DNA of 61,201 bases, taken from NCBI GenBank assembly GCA_035535055.1, contig DATLQT010000097.1, forward strand, positions 1 through 61,201. The letters run 5' to 3'. Under the pieces are notes generated by a model, which was not told where the DNA came from, ran no database searches, and was given only the letters and a program-made list of their open reading frames with translations. A program made the translations under genes and the position numbers. This document shows positions 15,965 to 24,529 of this stretch, one piece after another. This DNA comes from UBA6019 sp035535055. Lineage in GTDB: Bacteria > Chloroflexota > Dormibacteria > Dormibacterales > Dormibacteraceae. Position 1 is the stretch's first letter. Every line of letters begins with the position of its first letter.

Positions 15965-16975
15965 GTGGTCATAGACTCCTACGCCCACGTCTTCCCGAAA
16001 CCTCTCATGGACGCGCTGGAGGGCGTTCGGCCGAGCGCGGAGCTGGCGGCCCTGCGCCAGCAGAGCCCGCACATGTACGAGCTCGACCGGCGGATCGCGT
16101 ACATGGATGAGCACGGCTTTGACGTCCAGGTCCTGGTCCTCGCCCGGCCCCCCGTCTGGCTGGGCATGGAGCGGGCGGACATCCACCGTCTGGTCCCGGT
16201 CGCCAACGACACCATCGCCGAGTATGCCGCGGCTCGGCCGGACCGGTTCATCGGGGTCGGCGTGCTGCCGGTCGTTGACGATCGGATGATGGAGGAATTC
16301 GAGCGGATCCATGGCGAGCTCGGGCTCAAGGGCGTGCTCATATTTACCAATATCGAGGGCCGGCCGCTCGACGACGCCTCGATGTGGCCGCTCTACGAGC
16401 GGGCCGCGGAGCTCGGCTTCCCGATCTGGATCCACCCCCAGCACGCGAACTTCTACCCCTGGATCCGCCAGGAGGCGCTGGACCGGGTGCTGGCCTGGCC
16501 TTTCGACACCTCCCTCGCGATGTGCCGCCTCGTCTACGCCGGCGTCTTCGAGCGCTTCCCCGAGATCAAGTTCGTCACCCACCACATGGGCGCGATGATC
16601 CCCCACTTCGCCGCCCGGATCGACGCCTTCGCGCAGAGCACCGCGGCCGAGTACGCGCGCCTGGGTATCGGCGGGCGGATCGGCCCCGACCTCACCGGGC
16701 CGGCCATCGATCACTTCCGCCGCTTCTACAACGACTGTATCTCCAACGGTTCGCCGGCGGCGGTCCGGGTAGCGCTGGACTTCTTCGGCCCCGACCACGT
16801 CCTCTTCGGGACCGACTTCCCGTTCGGACCCGACGACGGCGAAAGCTGGCCGCTGGACGAGCTGCGCACCATCCGCGAGCTGCCGATGGACGAGTCCGAC
16901 CGTGAGCTGATTCTGCACGGCAACGCCGAGAAGCTCCTCGGCCTGGTCCCGACGGGAACCGCCGGCCAGGCGTAA
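15965..16975 (+). CDS. Amidohydrolase-2 family protein, ACMSD-like
   Basis: This 336-residue TIM-barrel protein starts at GTG 15965 (upstream in-frame sequence is antisense to the divergent gene). It resembles 2-amino-3-carboxymuconate-semialdehyde decarboxylase-like hydrolases. 'WIHPQHANFYPW', 'VTHHMGAMIPHF' and 'LFGTDFPFG' carry His and Asp metal or catalytic positions, and 'ILHGNAEKLLGL' closes the fold. The N-terminal HxH is degenerate ('DSYAHVFP'). It may hydrolyse or decarboxylate a ring-cleavage product; the substrate is unknown. Its stop directly abuts the convergent livF stop. Confidence 0.86.
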   Translation: MVIDSYAHVFPKPLMDALEGVRPSAELAALRQQSPHMYELDRRIAYMDEHGFDVQVLVLARPPVWLGMERADIHRLVPVANDTIAEYAAARPDRFIGVGVLPVVDDRMMEEFERIHGELGLKGVLIFTNIEGRPLDDASMWPLYERAAELGFPIWIHPQHANFYPWIRQEALDRVLAWPFDTSLAMCRLVYAGVFERFPEIKFVTHHMGAMIPHFAARIDAFAQSTAAEYARLGIGGRIGPDLTGPAIDHFRRFYNDCISNGSPAAVRVALDFFGPDHVLFGTDFPFGPDDGESWPLDELRTIRELPMDESDRELILHGNAEKLLGLVPTGTAGQA

Positions 16976-17740
16976 TCAGGACCCGGGCGGCGGGTTCGCC
17001 CCGAGGAAGATCTCCCGCATGGCGGGGTTGGCGAGCACCTTGGGCGCCGCCTCCGACATCACCACTCTGCCGCGCACCATCATGTAGGCCCAGTCGGCGA
17101 TGCCGAGCGCGGCGACCGCCTTCTGCTCCACCAGCAGCACCGCTTTGCCGAGGTCGCCCAGCGCGCGGACCTGGTTCTCGAGGACCGTCTTCGACAGCTC
17201 TGGCGAGAGACTGGCGGTGGGCTCGTCAAGCACCAGCACCGACGGGTCCAGCATCAGCACCCGGGCGATCGCCGTCATCTTCCGCTCCCCGCCGCTGAGC
17301 GTCTCAACGTAGCGGTTGAGCCGCGGCTTGAGCGCTGGGAAGACCTCCAGGGCGCGCTCCATCCGCTCGGTCCGCTGGCGGCGGTCGAAGAGGTAGCCGC
17401 CCATGTCCAGGTTCTCCCGCACCCGGAGGCCGTCGAACACGTCCTCGACCTGGGGCACGTAGCCGATGCCGAGTCGAGCCAGCCGCTGGAGCGGGAAGCC
17501 GGTGACGTCGCCGCCGTTGAGCTCGACCGTGCCGCCCAGCACCCGGGCGATTCCGAGGATGGCCTTCAAAAGGGTGCTCTTCCCGGCGCCGTTGGGCCCC
17601 ACCACCGCCACCACCCGGCCCTGGTGGACGTCGATGGCGACGTCGGTGATGACCGGCACCTCGCCGTAGCCCGCCGTCAGGTCTCGTACCGAGAGGGCGA
17701 CCTTGCCGGTGGGCGGCGCCTGCGTCTCAGCCGATGACAT
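16976..17740 (-). CDS. livF: Branched-chain amino-acid-type ABC transporter ATP-binding protein LivF
   Basis: This 254-residue ATPase is one of two powering a LivFGHM-type importer. It shows Walker A (GPNGAGKS), the signature 'LSGGERKM' and Walker B (VLVLDEP). The ending 'NPAMREIFLGA' is typical of LivF. It is the last gene of a five-gene minus-strand operon ordered substrate-binding protein, livH, livM, livG, livF, and overlaps livG by 14 nt. Such systems import branched-chain amino acids but also aromatic acids, amides and other small carboxylates; the surrounding catabolic genes favour an organic-acid substrate. Confidence 0.93.
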   Translation of the reverse strand: MSSAETQAPPTGKVALSVRDLTAGYGEVPVITDVAIDVHQGRVVAVVGPNGAGKSTLLKAILGIARVLGGTVELNGGDVTGFPLQRLARLGIGYVPQVEDVFDGLRVRENLDMGGYLFDRRQRTERMERALEVFPALKPRLNRYVETLSGGERKMTAIARVLMLDPSVLVLDEPTASLSPELSKTVLENQVRALGDLGKAVLLVEQKAVAALGIADWAYMMVRGRVVMSEAAPKVLANPAMREIFLGANPPPGS

Positions 17741-18491
17741 ACGCGTCCTGGACCTTCTTGCGCAGCCGCAGCTCCGACATCCGGCCCTCCGACAGCACTT
17801 TGCCCTGGGCCATGACGACGACCTTGCCGCAGATCCGCTCGACCGTGTCCAGCTCGTGCTCCACCAGCAGCAGGGAGAGGTCGCGATCGGCGACCAGCCG
17901 CAGCAGGACGTCCTCCAGCTGGCGGGAAAGGCTCGGGCTGAGGCCCGCCATCGGCTCGTCGAGGAGCAGGAGCTTGGGTTTCATCATCAGCGCTCGCATG
18001 ATCTCCACCGCCCGTCGCTGACCGCCCGAGAGGTGGCGCGCGGGCTCGTCCATCTTGGCCTCCATGTCGAATGTCTTGAGGGTCTCCCTGGCCTCGGCCA
18101 CGAGCTCCTCCTCCTGACCCCGCCAGGCGCCCCGGCCGCCGACCAGCCCCGCGAGCTGCTCGCCCTTCTGCCGGGGAGCGGCGACCAGCAGGTTCTCGAT
18201 CGTGGTCAGGTTGCCGAAGACCCGGGCGATCTGGAAGGTCCTCACCAGCCCGCGTCGGGCGAGCACGTGCATGGCCTGGCCGGTCACGTCCTGGCCGTCG
18301 AAGCGCACCTTCCCGGAGGTCGGCGGGATGAAGCCGCCGATCACTGCCAGCACCGACGACTTGCCGGCGCCGTTGGGTCCGATCAGGCCCGTGATGGAGC
18401 CCTTCTCGACCGTGAAGGAGACGCCCTCGACCGCGTGGACGCCGCCATAGTGCTTGGTGAGGTCGCTGACCTCGAGGATCGGGTCGCTCAA
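17727..18491 (-). CDS. livG: Liv-type ABC transporter ATP-binding protein LivG
   Basis: This is the second ATPase of the importer, 254 residues from TTG 18491, which overlaps the livM stop (TTGA). A longer in-frame reading upstream is antisense-like and lies over livM, so it is rejected. Walker A is GPNGAGKS, the signature is LSGGQRRA, Walker B is LLLLDEP, and the segment 'RRGLVRTFQIARVFGNLT' is characteristic of LivG. It lies between livM and livF in the operon. Confidence 0.93.
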   Translation of the reverse strand: MSDPILEVSDLTKHYGGVHAVEGVSFTVEKGSITGLIGPNGAGKSSVLAVIGGFIPPTSGKVRFDGQDVTGQAMHVLARRGLVRTFQIARVFGNLTTIENLLVAAPRQKGEQLAGLVGGRGAWRGQEEELVAEARETLKTFDMEAKMDEPARHLSGGQRRAVEIMRALMMKPKLLLLDEPMAGLSPSLSRQLEDVLLRLVADRDLSLLLVEHELDTVERICGKVVVMAQGKVLSEGRMSELRLRKKVQDAYVIG

Positions 18492-19438
18492 GGCCCGGCG
18501 TACTTCGGACGCCGCTCCGGCAGGATCCCCTGGGGTCGGGTCCAGATGAAGACGATGGTCGCCACGCCGAGGATGATCCAGCCGAAGTCCTCGCTCAGAC
18601 CCGGGTGGCCCTCCACCTGGGGCAGGAACTGGACGCCCTGCAGGATCAGGATGGCCACGATCAGCGTTCCGACGCTGACGCCGCGGTCGCTGCCCATGCC
18701 GCCGACGATGACGCAGCTCAGGAAGGCGAGGGTCTCGATGTAGACCCAGGCGGTCGGCGACCAGCCGCCGATGAAGGCGGCGAGCAGCGCGCCCGAGAGT
18801 CCGCCCAGGCACCCGCCGACGAACTGGACCAGGAGCCGCAGGGCGACGATGTCCTTGCCGGCCGCGGCCGCGGCAGTCTCGTCGTCGCGCATCGCCCGCA
18901 GCGTCCGGCCGAGCGGACCGGTGGTGAAGCGCCGCATCACCAGCCAGGCGAGCACCACGCAGAAGCCGACCACCGCCACGTAGGCCCAGCGGCCCGCCTC
19001 GGGATCCCAATCCTTGAAGGGGTTGGGGATCAATGCCAACCCGGCGTTGCCGTTCAGGAAATTGACGTCGGCGCTGACGACAGTCGCCGCCATCAGGGAG
19101 ACGACCAGCATCGCCATCGCCTGGTAGTCCTGGCGCAGCCGCTTGAGGCCGGTGATGGCGATCAGGACGCCGACCACCCCGCCCATCAACGAGCCGGCGG
19201 CGAGGGCCAGCGGGAAGGGCAGCGTGAATCCGCCGACGTAGTGCTGGAAGCCGCCATTGCCGGTCGACGGGCCGAGGGTGCAGACGCCGTAGGTGTAGGC
19301 GCCGGCGGCGACCACCACGATGTAGGCGAGGTTGGCGACGCCCGCGACGCCGAACTCAAGGTTCAGGCCCCAGACCGCGAGCAGGTCGGTCCCGAAGTAG
19401 ACCAGCAGGACGACGAGGTAGAACTCCCAGGCGCCCAT
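18488..19438 (-). CDS. livM: Liv-type ABC transporter permease LivM
   Basis: This 316-residue integral membrane permease has about eight to ten hydrophobic helices. LivM hallmarks are 'NLEFGVAGVANLAYIVVVAAG' in the early helices (shared segment about residues 25-45), 'LRAMRDDETAAAAAGKD' in the cytoplasmic loop that contacts the ATPases, and 'IVGGMGSDRGVSVG'. The ATG at 19438 shares one base with the livH stop. It forms the translocation pore with LivH. Confidence 0.92.
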   Translation of the reverse strand: MGAWEFYLVVLLVYFGTDLLAVWGLNLEFGVAGVANLAYIVVVAAGAYTYGVCTLGPSTGNGGFQHYVGGFTLPFPLALAAGSLMGGVVGVLIAITGLKRLRQDYQAMAMLVVSLMAATVVSADVNFLNGNAGLALIPNPFKDWDPEAGRWAYVAVVGFCVVLAWLVMRRFTTGPLGRTLRAMRDDETAAAAAGKDIVALRLLVQFVGGCLGGLSGALLAAFIGGWSPTAWVYIETLAFLSCVIVGGMGSDRGVSVGTLIVAILILQGVQFLPQVEGHPGLSEDFGWIILGVATIVFIWTRPQGILPERRPKYAGP

Positions 19439-20325
19439 CAGGCCATCAGCCGCCGGGCCGAGGTGGCGGCGCCGAAGAGCCCCCGGGGCCGGATCAGGAG
19501 GAAGAGGATCAGGATCGCGAAGGCGACCACATCCTTGTAGGAGGGGTCGCTCACCGCTCCCGCCAGCTCACTGGAGACGCCGACGATCAGACCGCCGAGC
19601 ATGGCGCCGTAGGGTTGCCCGACGCCGCCCATGACGGCGGCGGCGATCATCGGGATCAGGAACAGCGGCCCGAGCGAGAAGTCGAAGCTGACGGTGGTGA
19701 TGGCGAGGGCGACGCCGGCGGCGCCGCAGAGCGCCCCCGAGATCAGCCAGGCGATGTCGCTGATGCGGTCGGTTGCGATGCCGCAGCTCTGGGCCAGGGT
19801 CCGGTTCGAGGCGGTCGCGCGCATCGCCTTGCCGAGGGTCGTCCGGGTCAGCAGTAGGTGGAGAACGAGCATCAGGACCAGGGTCAGGGCGATGATCCCG
19901 ACCTGGCCGGCCGAGAGGACGAGGCCGGCGAAGCGGACCGTGGAGCCGCTCTGCCGTCCGTAGCTGTGGGCGTCGGGGCCGACGATGGCGACGATCACGT
20001 ACTGGAGGACGATCCCGGCCGAGACGGTCACGATGACGATCGCGAAGGATCGCGTGCCCTTGCGGACCAGGGGCGCCAGCAGGAGCCGATGGTAGAGGAC
20101 GGAGACGACCCCGACGACCACCGCGGCGACCGCCAGCGCCGCCCAGGCGTTGACGCCGCGGTCGACCAGGAAGAGGCCGATGTAGGCCGCCAGCGTCATC
20201 AGCGCGCCGTAGGTGATGTTGAGGATGTTGCTGATGCCGAACTGGACCGAGAACCCGACCGCGCCCAGCGCGATGACGGCCCCCGCCGCGATGCCAAATC
20301 CGACAGCCTCGACCAGGAGATGCAT
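19438..20325 (-). CDS. livH: Liv-type ABC transporter permease LivH
   Basis: This 295-residue permease has eight predicted helices. Family features include 'NITYGALMTLAAYIG' near residue 37, 'LGKAMRATASNRTLAQSCGI' in the ATPase-coupling loop, and 'AAVMGGVGQPYGAMLGGLIVG'. It starts at ATG 20325, 61 bp after the substrate-binding protein stop, and overlaps livM by one base. It pairs with LivM in the membrane. Confidence 0.92.
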   Translation of the reverse strand: MHLLVEAVGFGIAAGAVIALGAVGFSVQFGISNILNITYGALMTLAAYIGLFLVDRGVNAWAALAVAAVVVGVVSVLYHRLLLAPLVRKGTRSFAIVIVTVSAGIVLQYVIVAIVGPDAHSYGRQSGSTVRFAGLVLSAGQVGIIALTLVLMLVLHLLLTRTTLGKAMRATASNRTLAQSCGIATDRISDIAWLISGALCGAAGVALAITTVSFDFSLGPLFLIPMIAAAVMGGVGQPYGAMLGGLIVGVSSELAGAVSDPSYKDVVAFAILILFLLIRPRGLFGAATSARRLMA

Positions 20326-20386
20326 TCAGAGACCCAGGTGGGCGGGCCGCCGATGGCAGCCCGCCCTGGTTAGTTTCAGCGAAGCG

Positions 20387-21685
20387 TTAGAGGAGGCCGA
20401 GGATCGTCGCCCCGTCCATGCTGCCGACGCGCGTCGCGCTGCCGTCGGCCGTGAACATGTTGGCGGCGAACTCACCGGCCGAATTGTGGTTGCTGTCGAA
20501 GACGACGGCGCCGATGACGCCCACGTACTGGATCTTCTTGCCCTGCGCCAGCGCCTTCTTGCCGTCCGCGTAGTTGCTGACGACGACGGCGCCAGAGCTC
20601 GGCGCGACGACCTTCTCGAAGTAGGAGTTGTAGACCGAGCCCACCGTGCTGCCCGCCTCGATCATGGCCAGGGCGGCGATGTTCATCCCGTCATAGGCGG
20701 AGGCCGGCGGGCCGACCGCGCTCAGCGGGCCGGCGATGTCGTGGGTCTTGCTGTCGGCGAGGAGCGCGTTCTTGTAGGTGTCGAAGGCCGGGGTGGTCTG
20801 ATCGAAGGACGACCCGACCAGATAGATGTCCTTGGTCACGTAGTCGGTGCCGACGACCTTGGAGACCGGTCCGAAGAAGTCGGGGGTCAGCGAGTCGGTG
20901 GCGGTGACCATGGGCGGGATCTTGCCGTTGTTGAGCTGGCTGTACTCGGAGAGGAAGGTGGCCGTGGTCTGGGGGTCGGCCGACCAGATCAGCACGTCCG
21001 GGTTGGCCGCGATGACGCGGGCGACAACGCTGGAGTAGGACGCCGCGTCGGCCGGGATGGTGAGCGGGTCGAGGGCGAGCTTGGCCCCGAGCTTGGGCAG
21101 TGCCGACTGCAGGCCCGGCAGGTTGCCCTCGGAGCCGATGTCGCTCTGGAACACGACCACCGCGTTCTTGAATCCCTTCTGGACGGCCCACTTGGCAAAG
21201 GCGGCGCCGTTGGCGTCGTCCGAGGGAGTCAGCCGCCAGTAGTACGAGAGCTTGTTGTTCTTGCTGAACTGGGTCAGCCCGTTGGTGGTGACCAGCGGGA
21301 TCTTGGCCGAGTTGACGATCGGCACCGTGGTCGCCGCGGTGTTGCTCTCGAGCCCGATCGCGAGGTCGAAGTTGCTGACCGTCGCGACCGCCTTGGTGAC
21401 GTTGGGGACCGCGTCGGCGGAGTCGCCGGTGTCGTCGACGGGCACGCAGTTGATCTTGTGCCCGAGTGGTCCGCCGGCCGCGTTGATGAGGTCGGTCGCG
21501 GCGTAGCAGGGGGCGCTCAGCAGCTTGCCGAACTGGGCGGCCGGGCCGGTGAAGGGCGCGATCACGCCGTAACTGATGTCGCCCGACTGGGTGGGCACGG
21601 AGGCGGTCGAAGAGCCGCCGCAGGCCATCAGGAGGAGAGCCATGCCGAGGGCCGGCAGAGCCGGCCTGCTAACGAGGATGCGCAT
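20387..21685 (-). CDS. Liv-type ABC transporter substrate-binding lipoprotein
   Basis: This 432-residue extracellular binding protein has a leucine-binding-protein (Peripla_BP_6) fold. A lipoprotein signal peptide ends in LLMACGG (Cys about 22), and the ligand domain begins at 'ISYGVIAPFTGPAAQFG'. ATG 21685 is supported by AAAGGAG 7 nt upstream. It is the first gene of the Liv operon and determines its specificity. The ligand-contact residues cannot be matched to a known substrate by eye. It is divergent from a CocE-like hydrolase, whose product or substrate might be transported. Confidence 0.92.
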   Translation of the reverse strand: MRILVSRPALPALGMALLLMACGGSSTASVPTQSGDISYGVIAPFTGPAAQFGKLLSAPCYAATDLINAAGGPLGHKINCVPVDDTGDSADAVPNVTKAVATVSNFDLAIGLESNTAATTVPIVNSAKIPLVTTNGLTQFSKNNKLSYYWRLTPSDDANGAAFAKWAVQKGFKNAVVVFQSDIGSEGNLPGLQSALPKLGAKLALDPLTIPADAASYSSVVARVIAANPDVLIWSADPQTTATFLSEYSQLNNGKIPPMVTATDSLTPDFFGPVSKVVGTDYVTKDIYLVGSSFDQTTPAFDTYKNALLADSKTHDIAGPLSAVGPPASAYDGMNIAALAMIEAGSTVGSVYNSYFEKVVAPSSGAVVVSNYADGKKALAQGKKIQYVGVIGAVVFDSNHNSAGEFAANMFTADGSATRVGSMDGATILGLL

Positions 21686-21806
21686 CGAATTCTCCTTTCT
21701 ACCGGCCGTTCGGTGCGGTGGTCAGGGTGCCTTGTGGCATCCACCCTACCGCAGTCGTGAGTACCATACTTGCCGCGGGTCGCCACCGCAAGGGAGATTG
21801 CCGGAG

Positions 21807-23456
21807 ATGACCGAAGAGGCCTTCCAGACCAAGTTCCTGCCCGGCCTGCCGCCGGCCGAAGGCGGCTGTCCCCCGGTCGACCACCGCGTCGTCCGGGCCG
21901 ATGGCATGCTGATCGAGTACGACCTCGCGGTGGCCATGAGGGACGGCGTCCGCATCTATGTCGACGTCTTCCGCCCGTACACCTCCGAGCCGGTCCCGGT
22001 CGTCATCGCGTGGGGACCCTACGGGAAGCACGGGCCGGTCAAGTACGAGATCTTCCCCAACCACGGCGTCGACCCCGCCTGGATCTCGAAGTACGCCGGA
22101 TTCGAGGCGCCCGACCCTCTCTACTGGACCCGGCACGGCTACGCGGTGATCAACGTCGACCCGCGCGGGACGTGGAACTCGGAGGGCGACGCGACCTTCT
22201 ACAGCGAGCAGGAGGGCCGCGACATCTACGACCTGGTCGAGTGGGCGGCAGCCGAGCCATGGAGCAACGGCAGGGTCGGGATGTCGGGCGTGTCCTACCT
22301 GGCCATCGTGCAGTGGCGGGCCGGCGCCGAGCAGCCGCCGCACCTGGCCGCGCTCAACCCCTGGGAGGGCGTCAGCGACCGCTACCGGGAGATGGCCTAC
22401 CACGGTGGCATCCCAGAGGACCGCTTCGGCCCCATGTGGCGCAACCGGCGGGTGCCGTACTCGACCGGGCGTGTCGAGGACACCATCGCCATGTACGCGG
22501 AGCACCCGCTCTGGGACGACTACTGGGCGAGCAAAACCGCCGACCTCTCGCGCGTCGAGGTGCCCACCTACGTGGTCGCCAGCTGGTCGGACCAGGGCCT
22601 CCACACCCGAGGCACCCTGGAGGGCTTCAGGCGGATCTCGTCGAAGCACAAGTGGCTCGACGTCCACGGCCGCAAGAAGTGGCAGTACTACTACCGCCCC
22701 GACAACGTCGAGCGCCTGCGCCTCTTCTTCGATCGCTTCCTGAAGGACATTCCGAACGAGGTCGACTCCTGGGCGCCCGTCCGGCTCGAGGTCCGCGACC
22801 GCTTCTACGAGGGTGAGACCCGCTCCGAGGGTGAGTGGCCACCGGCCCGGACGCGCTACCAGCCGCTCTACCTGGACGTCGAGCACGGGACTCTCGCCGG
22901 TGAACCGGTGGCGACGGAGTCGGAGGTTCGTTACGACGCGCTGACCGGCTCGGTCACGCTCGTACACCGCTTCGAGGCCGAGACCGAGCTGATCGGCTCG
23001 ATGGCCCTCAAGCTCTGGGTCGAGACCGTTGGCTCGGACGACATGGACCTCTTCGTCGGCCTTCGCAAGCTCGATGCGGAGGGCCGGGTGCTGCCCTTCT
23101 CGTTTCTCAACGCGCTCGAGGACGGGCCCGTCGCGCTCGGCTGGCTGCGGGTGTCCCATCGTGAGCTCGACCCCCGCCGCTCGACGCGGGGACAGCCCTG
23201 GCACACCCATAGCGCCGAGCAGCGCCTGCCCCCGGGCGAGACGGTCCCGGTGGAGATCGAGATCTGGCCGTCCGGCACCCGTTTCGGCGCCGGGGAGCAG
23301 CTCCAGCTGGTGATCCAAGGCCGGGACGTGCAGCAATACCCTCCGGGGGTCGTGTCGATGGCCCACAGCGTCACCCGCAACGCCGGCGCCCACGTCGTCC
23401 GAAGCGGCGGGAGGTACGACTCCCATCTGCTGGTGCCCATCGTTCCGCGGGCGTGA
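21807..23456 (+). CDS. CocE/NonD family hydrolase (X-Pro dipeptidyl-peptidase S15-like)
   Basis: This 549-residue serine hydrolase of the cocaine-esterase/acyl-esterase family starts at ATG 21807 after GGAG. The N-terminal alpha/beta-hydrolase domain has 'VDPRGTWNSEG' and the nucleophile elbow 'GMSGVSYLAIVQW'. The cap and the C-terminal jelly-roll domain (about 360-545; 'LVIQGRDVQQYPPG') are complete. Substrates of the family include amide and ester bonds in peptides, beta-lactams and alkaloids. There is no signal peptide. The next gene starts inside its stop codon (GTGA). Confidence 0.88.
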   Translation: MTEEAFQTKFLPGLPPAEGGCPPVDHRVVRADGMLIEYDLAVAMRDGVRIYVDVFRPYTSEPVPVVIAWGPYGKHGPVKYEIFPNHGVDPAWISKYAGFEAPDPLYWTRHGYAVINVDPRGTWNSEGDATFYSEQEGRDIYDLVEWAAAEPWSNGRVGMSGVSYLAIVQWRAGAEQPPHLAALNPWEGVSDRYREMAYHGGIPEDRFGPMWRNRRVPYSTGRVEDTIAMYAEHPLWDDYWASKTADLSRVEVPTYVVASWSDQGLHTRGTLEGFRRISSKHKWLDVHGRKKWQYYYRPDNVERLRLFFDRFLKDIPNEVDSWAPVRLEVRDRFYEGETRSEGEWPPARTRYQPLYLDVEHGTLAGEPVATESEVRYDALTGSVTLVHRFEAETELIGSMALKLWVETVGSDDMDLFVGLRKLDAEGRVLPFSFLNALEDGPVALGWLRVSHRELDPRRSTRGQPWHTHSAEQRLPPGETVPVEIEIWPSGTRFGAGEQLQLVIQGRDVQQYPPGVVSMAHSVTRNAGAHVVRSGGRYDSHLLVPIVPRA

Positions 23457-24403
23457 AGCTCCTCTTTCTGCTGACGTTCCCGGAGCCGATCCGTAACCAG
23501 TACCGCGATGGCGTGAGGGCGGCGTTTCCCGACCTGGAGGTCGAGATGGCCGACCACCACAGCCGGGTCGCCCCGCACATCGAGGACGCCGAGATCCTGA
23601 TGACCTTCGGCGCCCAGATTGCCGACCATGTCCTCGAGGAGGGCCGCAGCCTGAAGTGGATTCAAGCCCTCGGCACCGGCGTCGATGGGATCACCGACCG
23701 CCCGGCGTTGCGGGAGGGCATCCTGGTGACCAACCTTCGCGGGCTCCATGGCGCCTCCGTCTCGGAGTCGGCGCTGACATCGATGCTGGCGCTCTCGCGC
23801 AACCTGCCGCGGGCGATCCGCAGCCAGGCCACCGGTCGCTGGGACCGTTTCCCGGTCCGGCTCCTGAAAGGGTCTACGGTGGGCATCCTGGGCGTCGGCG
23901 CGATCGCCGAGGAGCTGGCTCCGCGGTGCAGGGCGCTCGGGATGACGGTGATCGGCATCACCTCGGCGCCTCGCGAGGTTGCCGGGTTCGACCGGATGGT
24001 AGCCAGGGAGGAGCTGCTGGAGGTGGTCCCCGAGCTCGATTTCCTAATCCTATTGACTCCCTTCACCGACCAGACCCGGGCCATCGTGAACTCGGCCGTG
24101 CTGTCGGCGATGAGGCCGTCAGCCTTCCTCGTCAACGTGGCGCGCGGGGGCATCGTCGACGAGGACGCGCTGGTCGACGCGCTTCGCGCGGGCGCCATCG
24201 CGGGGGCCGCGCTCGACGTCTTCGCCGAGGAACCCCTGCCGTCCGGGCACCCCTTCTACGGCATGGAGAACGTCATCGTGACGCCGCACATGGCGGGCTT
24301 TCACGCCGGCTATGCCGCCGAGGCGATGCCGATCCTGGTCGAGAACATCCGCCACTTCCGGGCCGGAGAGCTGAACCGGATGATCAACGTCGTGAGGCGC
24401 TAG
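23453..24403 (+). CDS. D-2-hydroxyacid dehydrogenase (NAD-binding)
   Basis: This 316-residue enzyme interconverts 2-keto and D-2-hydroxy acids. It starts at GTG 23453, overlapping the CocE stop. The Rossmann motif is 'GILGVGAIAEELA' (about residues 144-156). The catalytic triad is visible as Arg in 'NVARGGIVDEDAL', Glu in 'AEEPLPSGHP' and His in 'TPHMAGFHAGY'. The length is standard for the family. Its coupling to a CocE-type hydrolase suggests it processes a hydroxyacid released by that enzyme. Confidence 0.9.
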   Translation: MKLLFLLTFPEPIRNQYRDGVRAAFPDLEVEMADHHSRVAPHIEDAEILMTFGAQIADHVLEEGRSLKWIQALGTGVDGITDRPALREGILVTNLRGLHGASVSESALTSMLALSRNLPRAIRSQATGRWDRFPVRLLKGSTVGILGVGAIAEELAPRCRALGMTVIGITSAPREVAGFDRMVAREELLEVVPELDFLILLTPFTDQTRAIVNSAVLSAMRPSAFLVNVARGGIVDEDALVDALRAGAIAGAALDVFAEEPLPSGHPFYGMENVIVTPHMAGFHAGYAAEAMPILVENIRHFRAGELNRMINVVRR

Positions 24404-24407
24404 TGCC

Positions 24408-24511
24408 CTGGAGCCGAGGTTCCCTGCAAATGGCTGGGCCGGCGCAGGCGACGGCCGGCGGACCCTCCAGGCTTATCCTGGCTGCGATTTTGCTGCGAAC
24501 CTCGGTTCCAG
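24408..24511 (+). ncRNA. Candidate structured RNA or small inverted-repeat element
   Basis: The gap between the dehydrogenase and the M24 gene folds strongly. CTGGAGCCGAGGTTC (24408-24422) pairs with GAACCTCGGTTCCAG (24497-24511) with 14 of 15 positions complementary and the last forming G-U. Inside, GCAAAT (24426-24431) can pair with ATTTTGC (24487-24493, one bulge). Two further hairpins lie within: GCCGGC with a 10-nt loop (24438-24459), and CCAGG-CTTAT-CCTGG (24467-24481). This makes a multi-branched junction of about 104 nt. No known riboswitch, SRP RNA or terminator signature is recognised and no T tract follows. It could be a 3' or 5' UTR regulatory RNA or a MITE-like DNA element. Confidence 0.5.
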
Positions 24512-24529
24512 CACACTAGGCGGCTTCGA

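Noticed and set aside
18492..19010. N-terminal extension of the first LivG
   Set aside because: The in-frame upstream sequence lies over livM in another frame and has no ABC-protein features; the TTGA overlap gives a normal-length LivG.
24408..24511. Rho-independent terminator or 4.5S SRP RNA
   Set aside because: No T tract follows the structure, and the GGAA-type SRP tip and conserved symmetric loop are absent.
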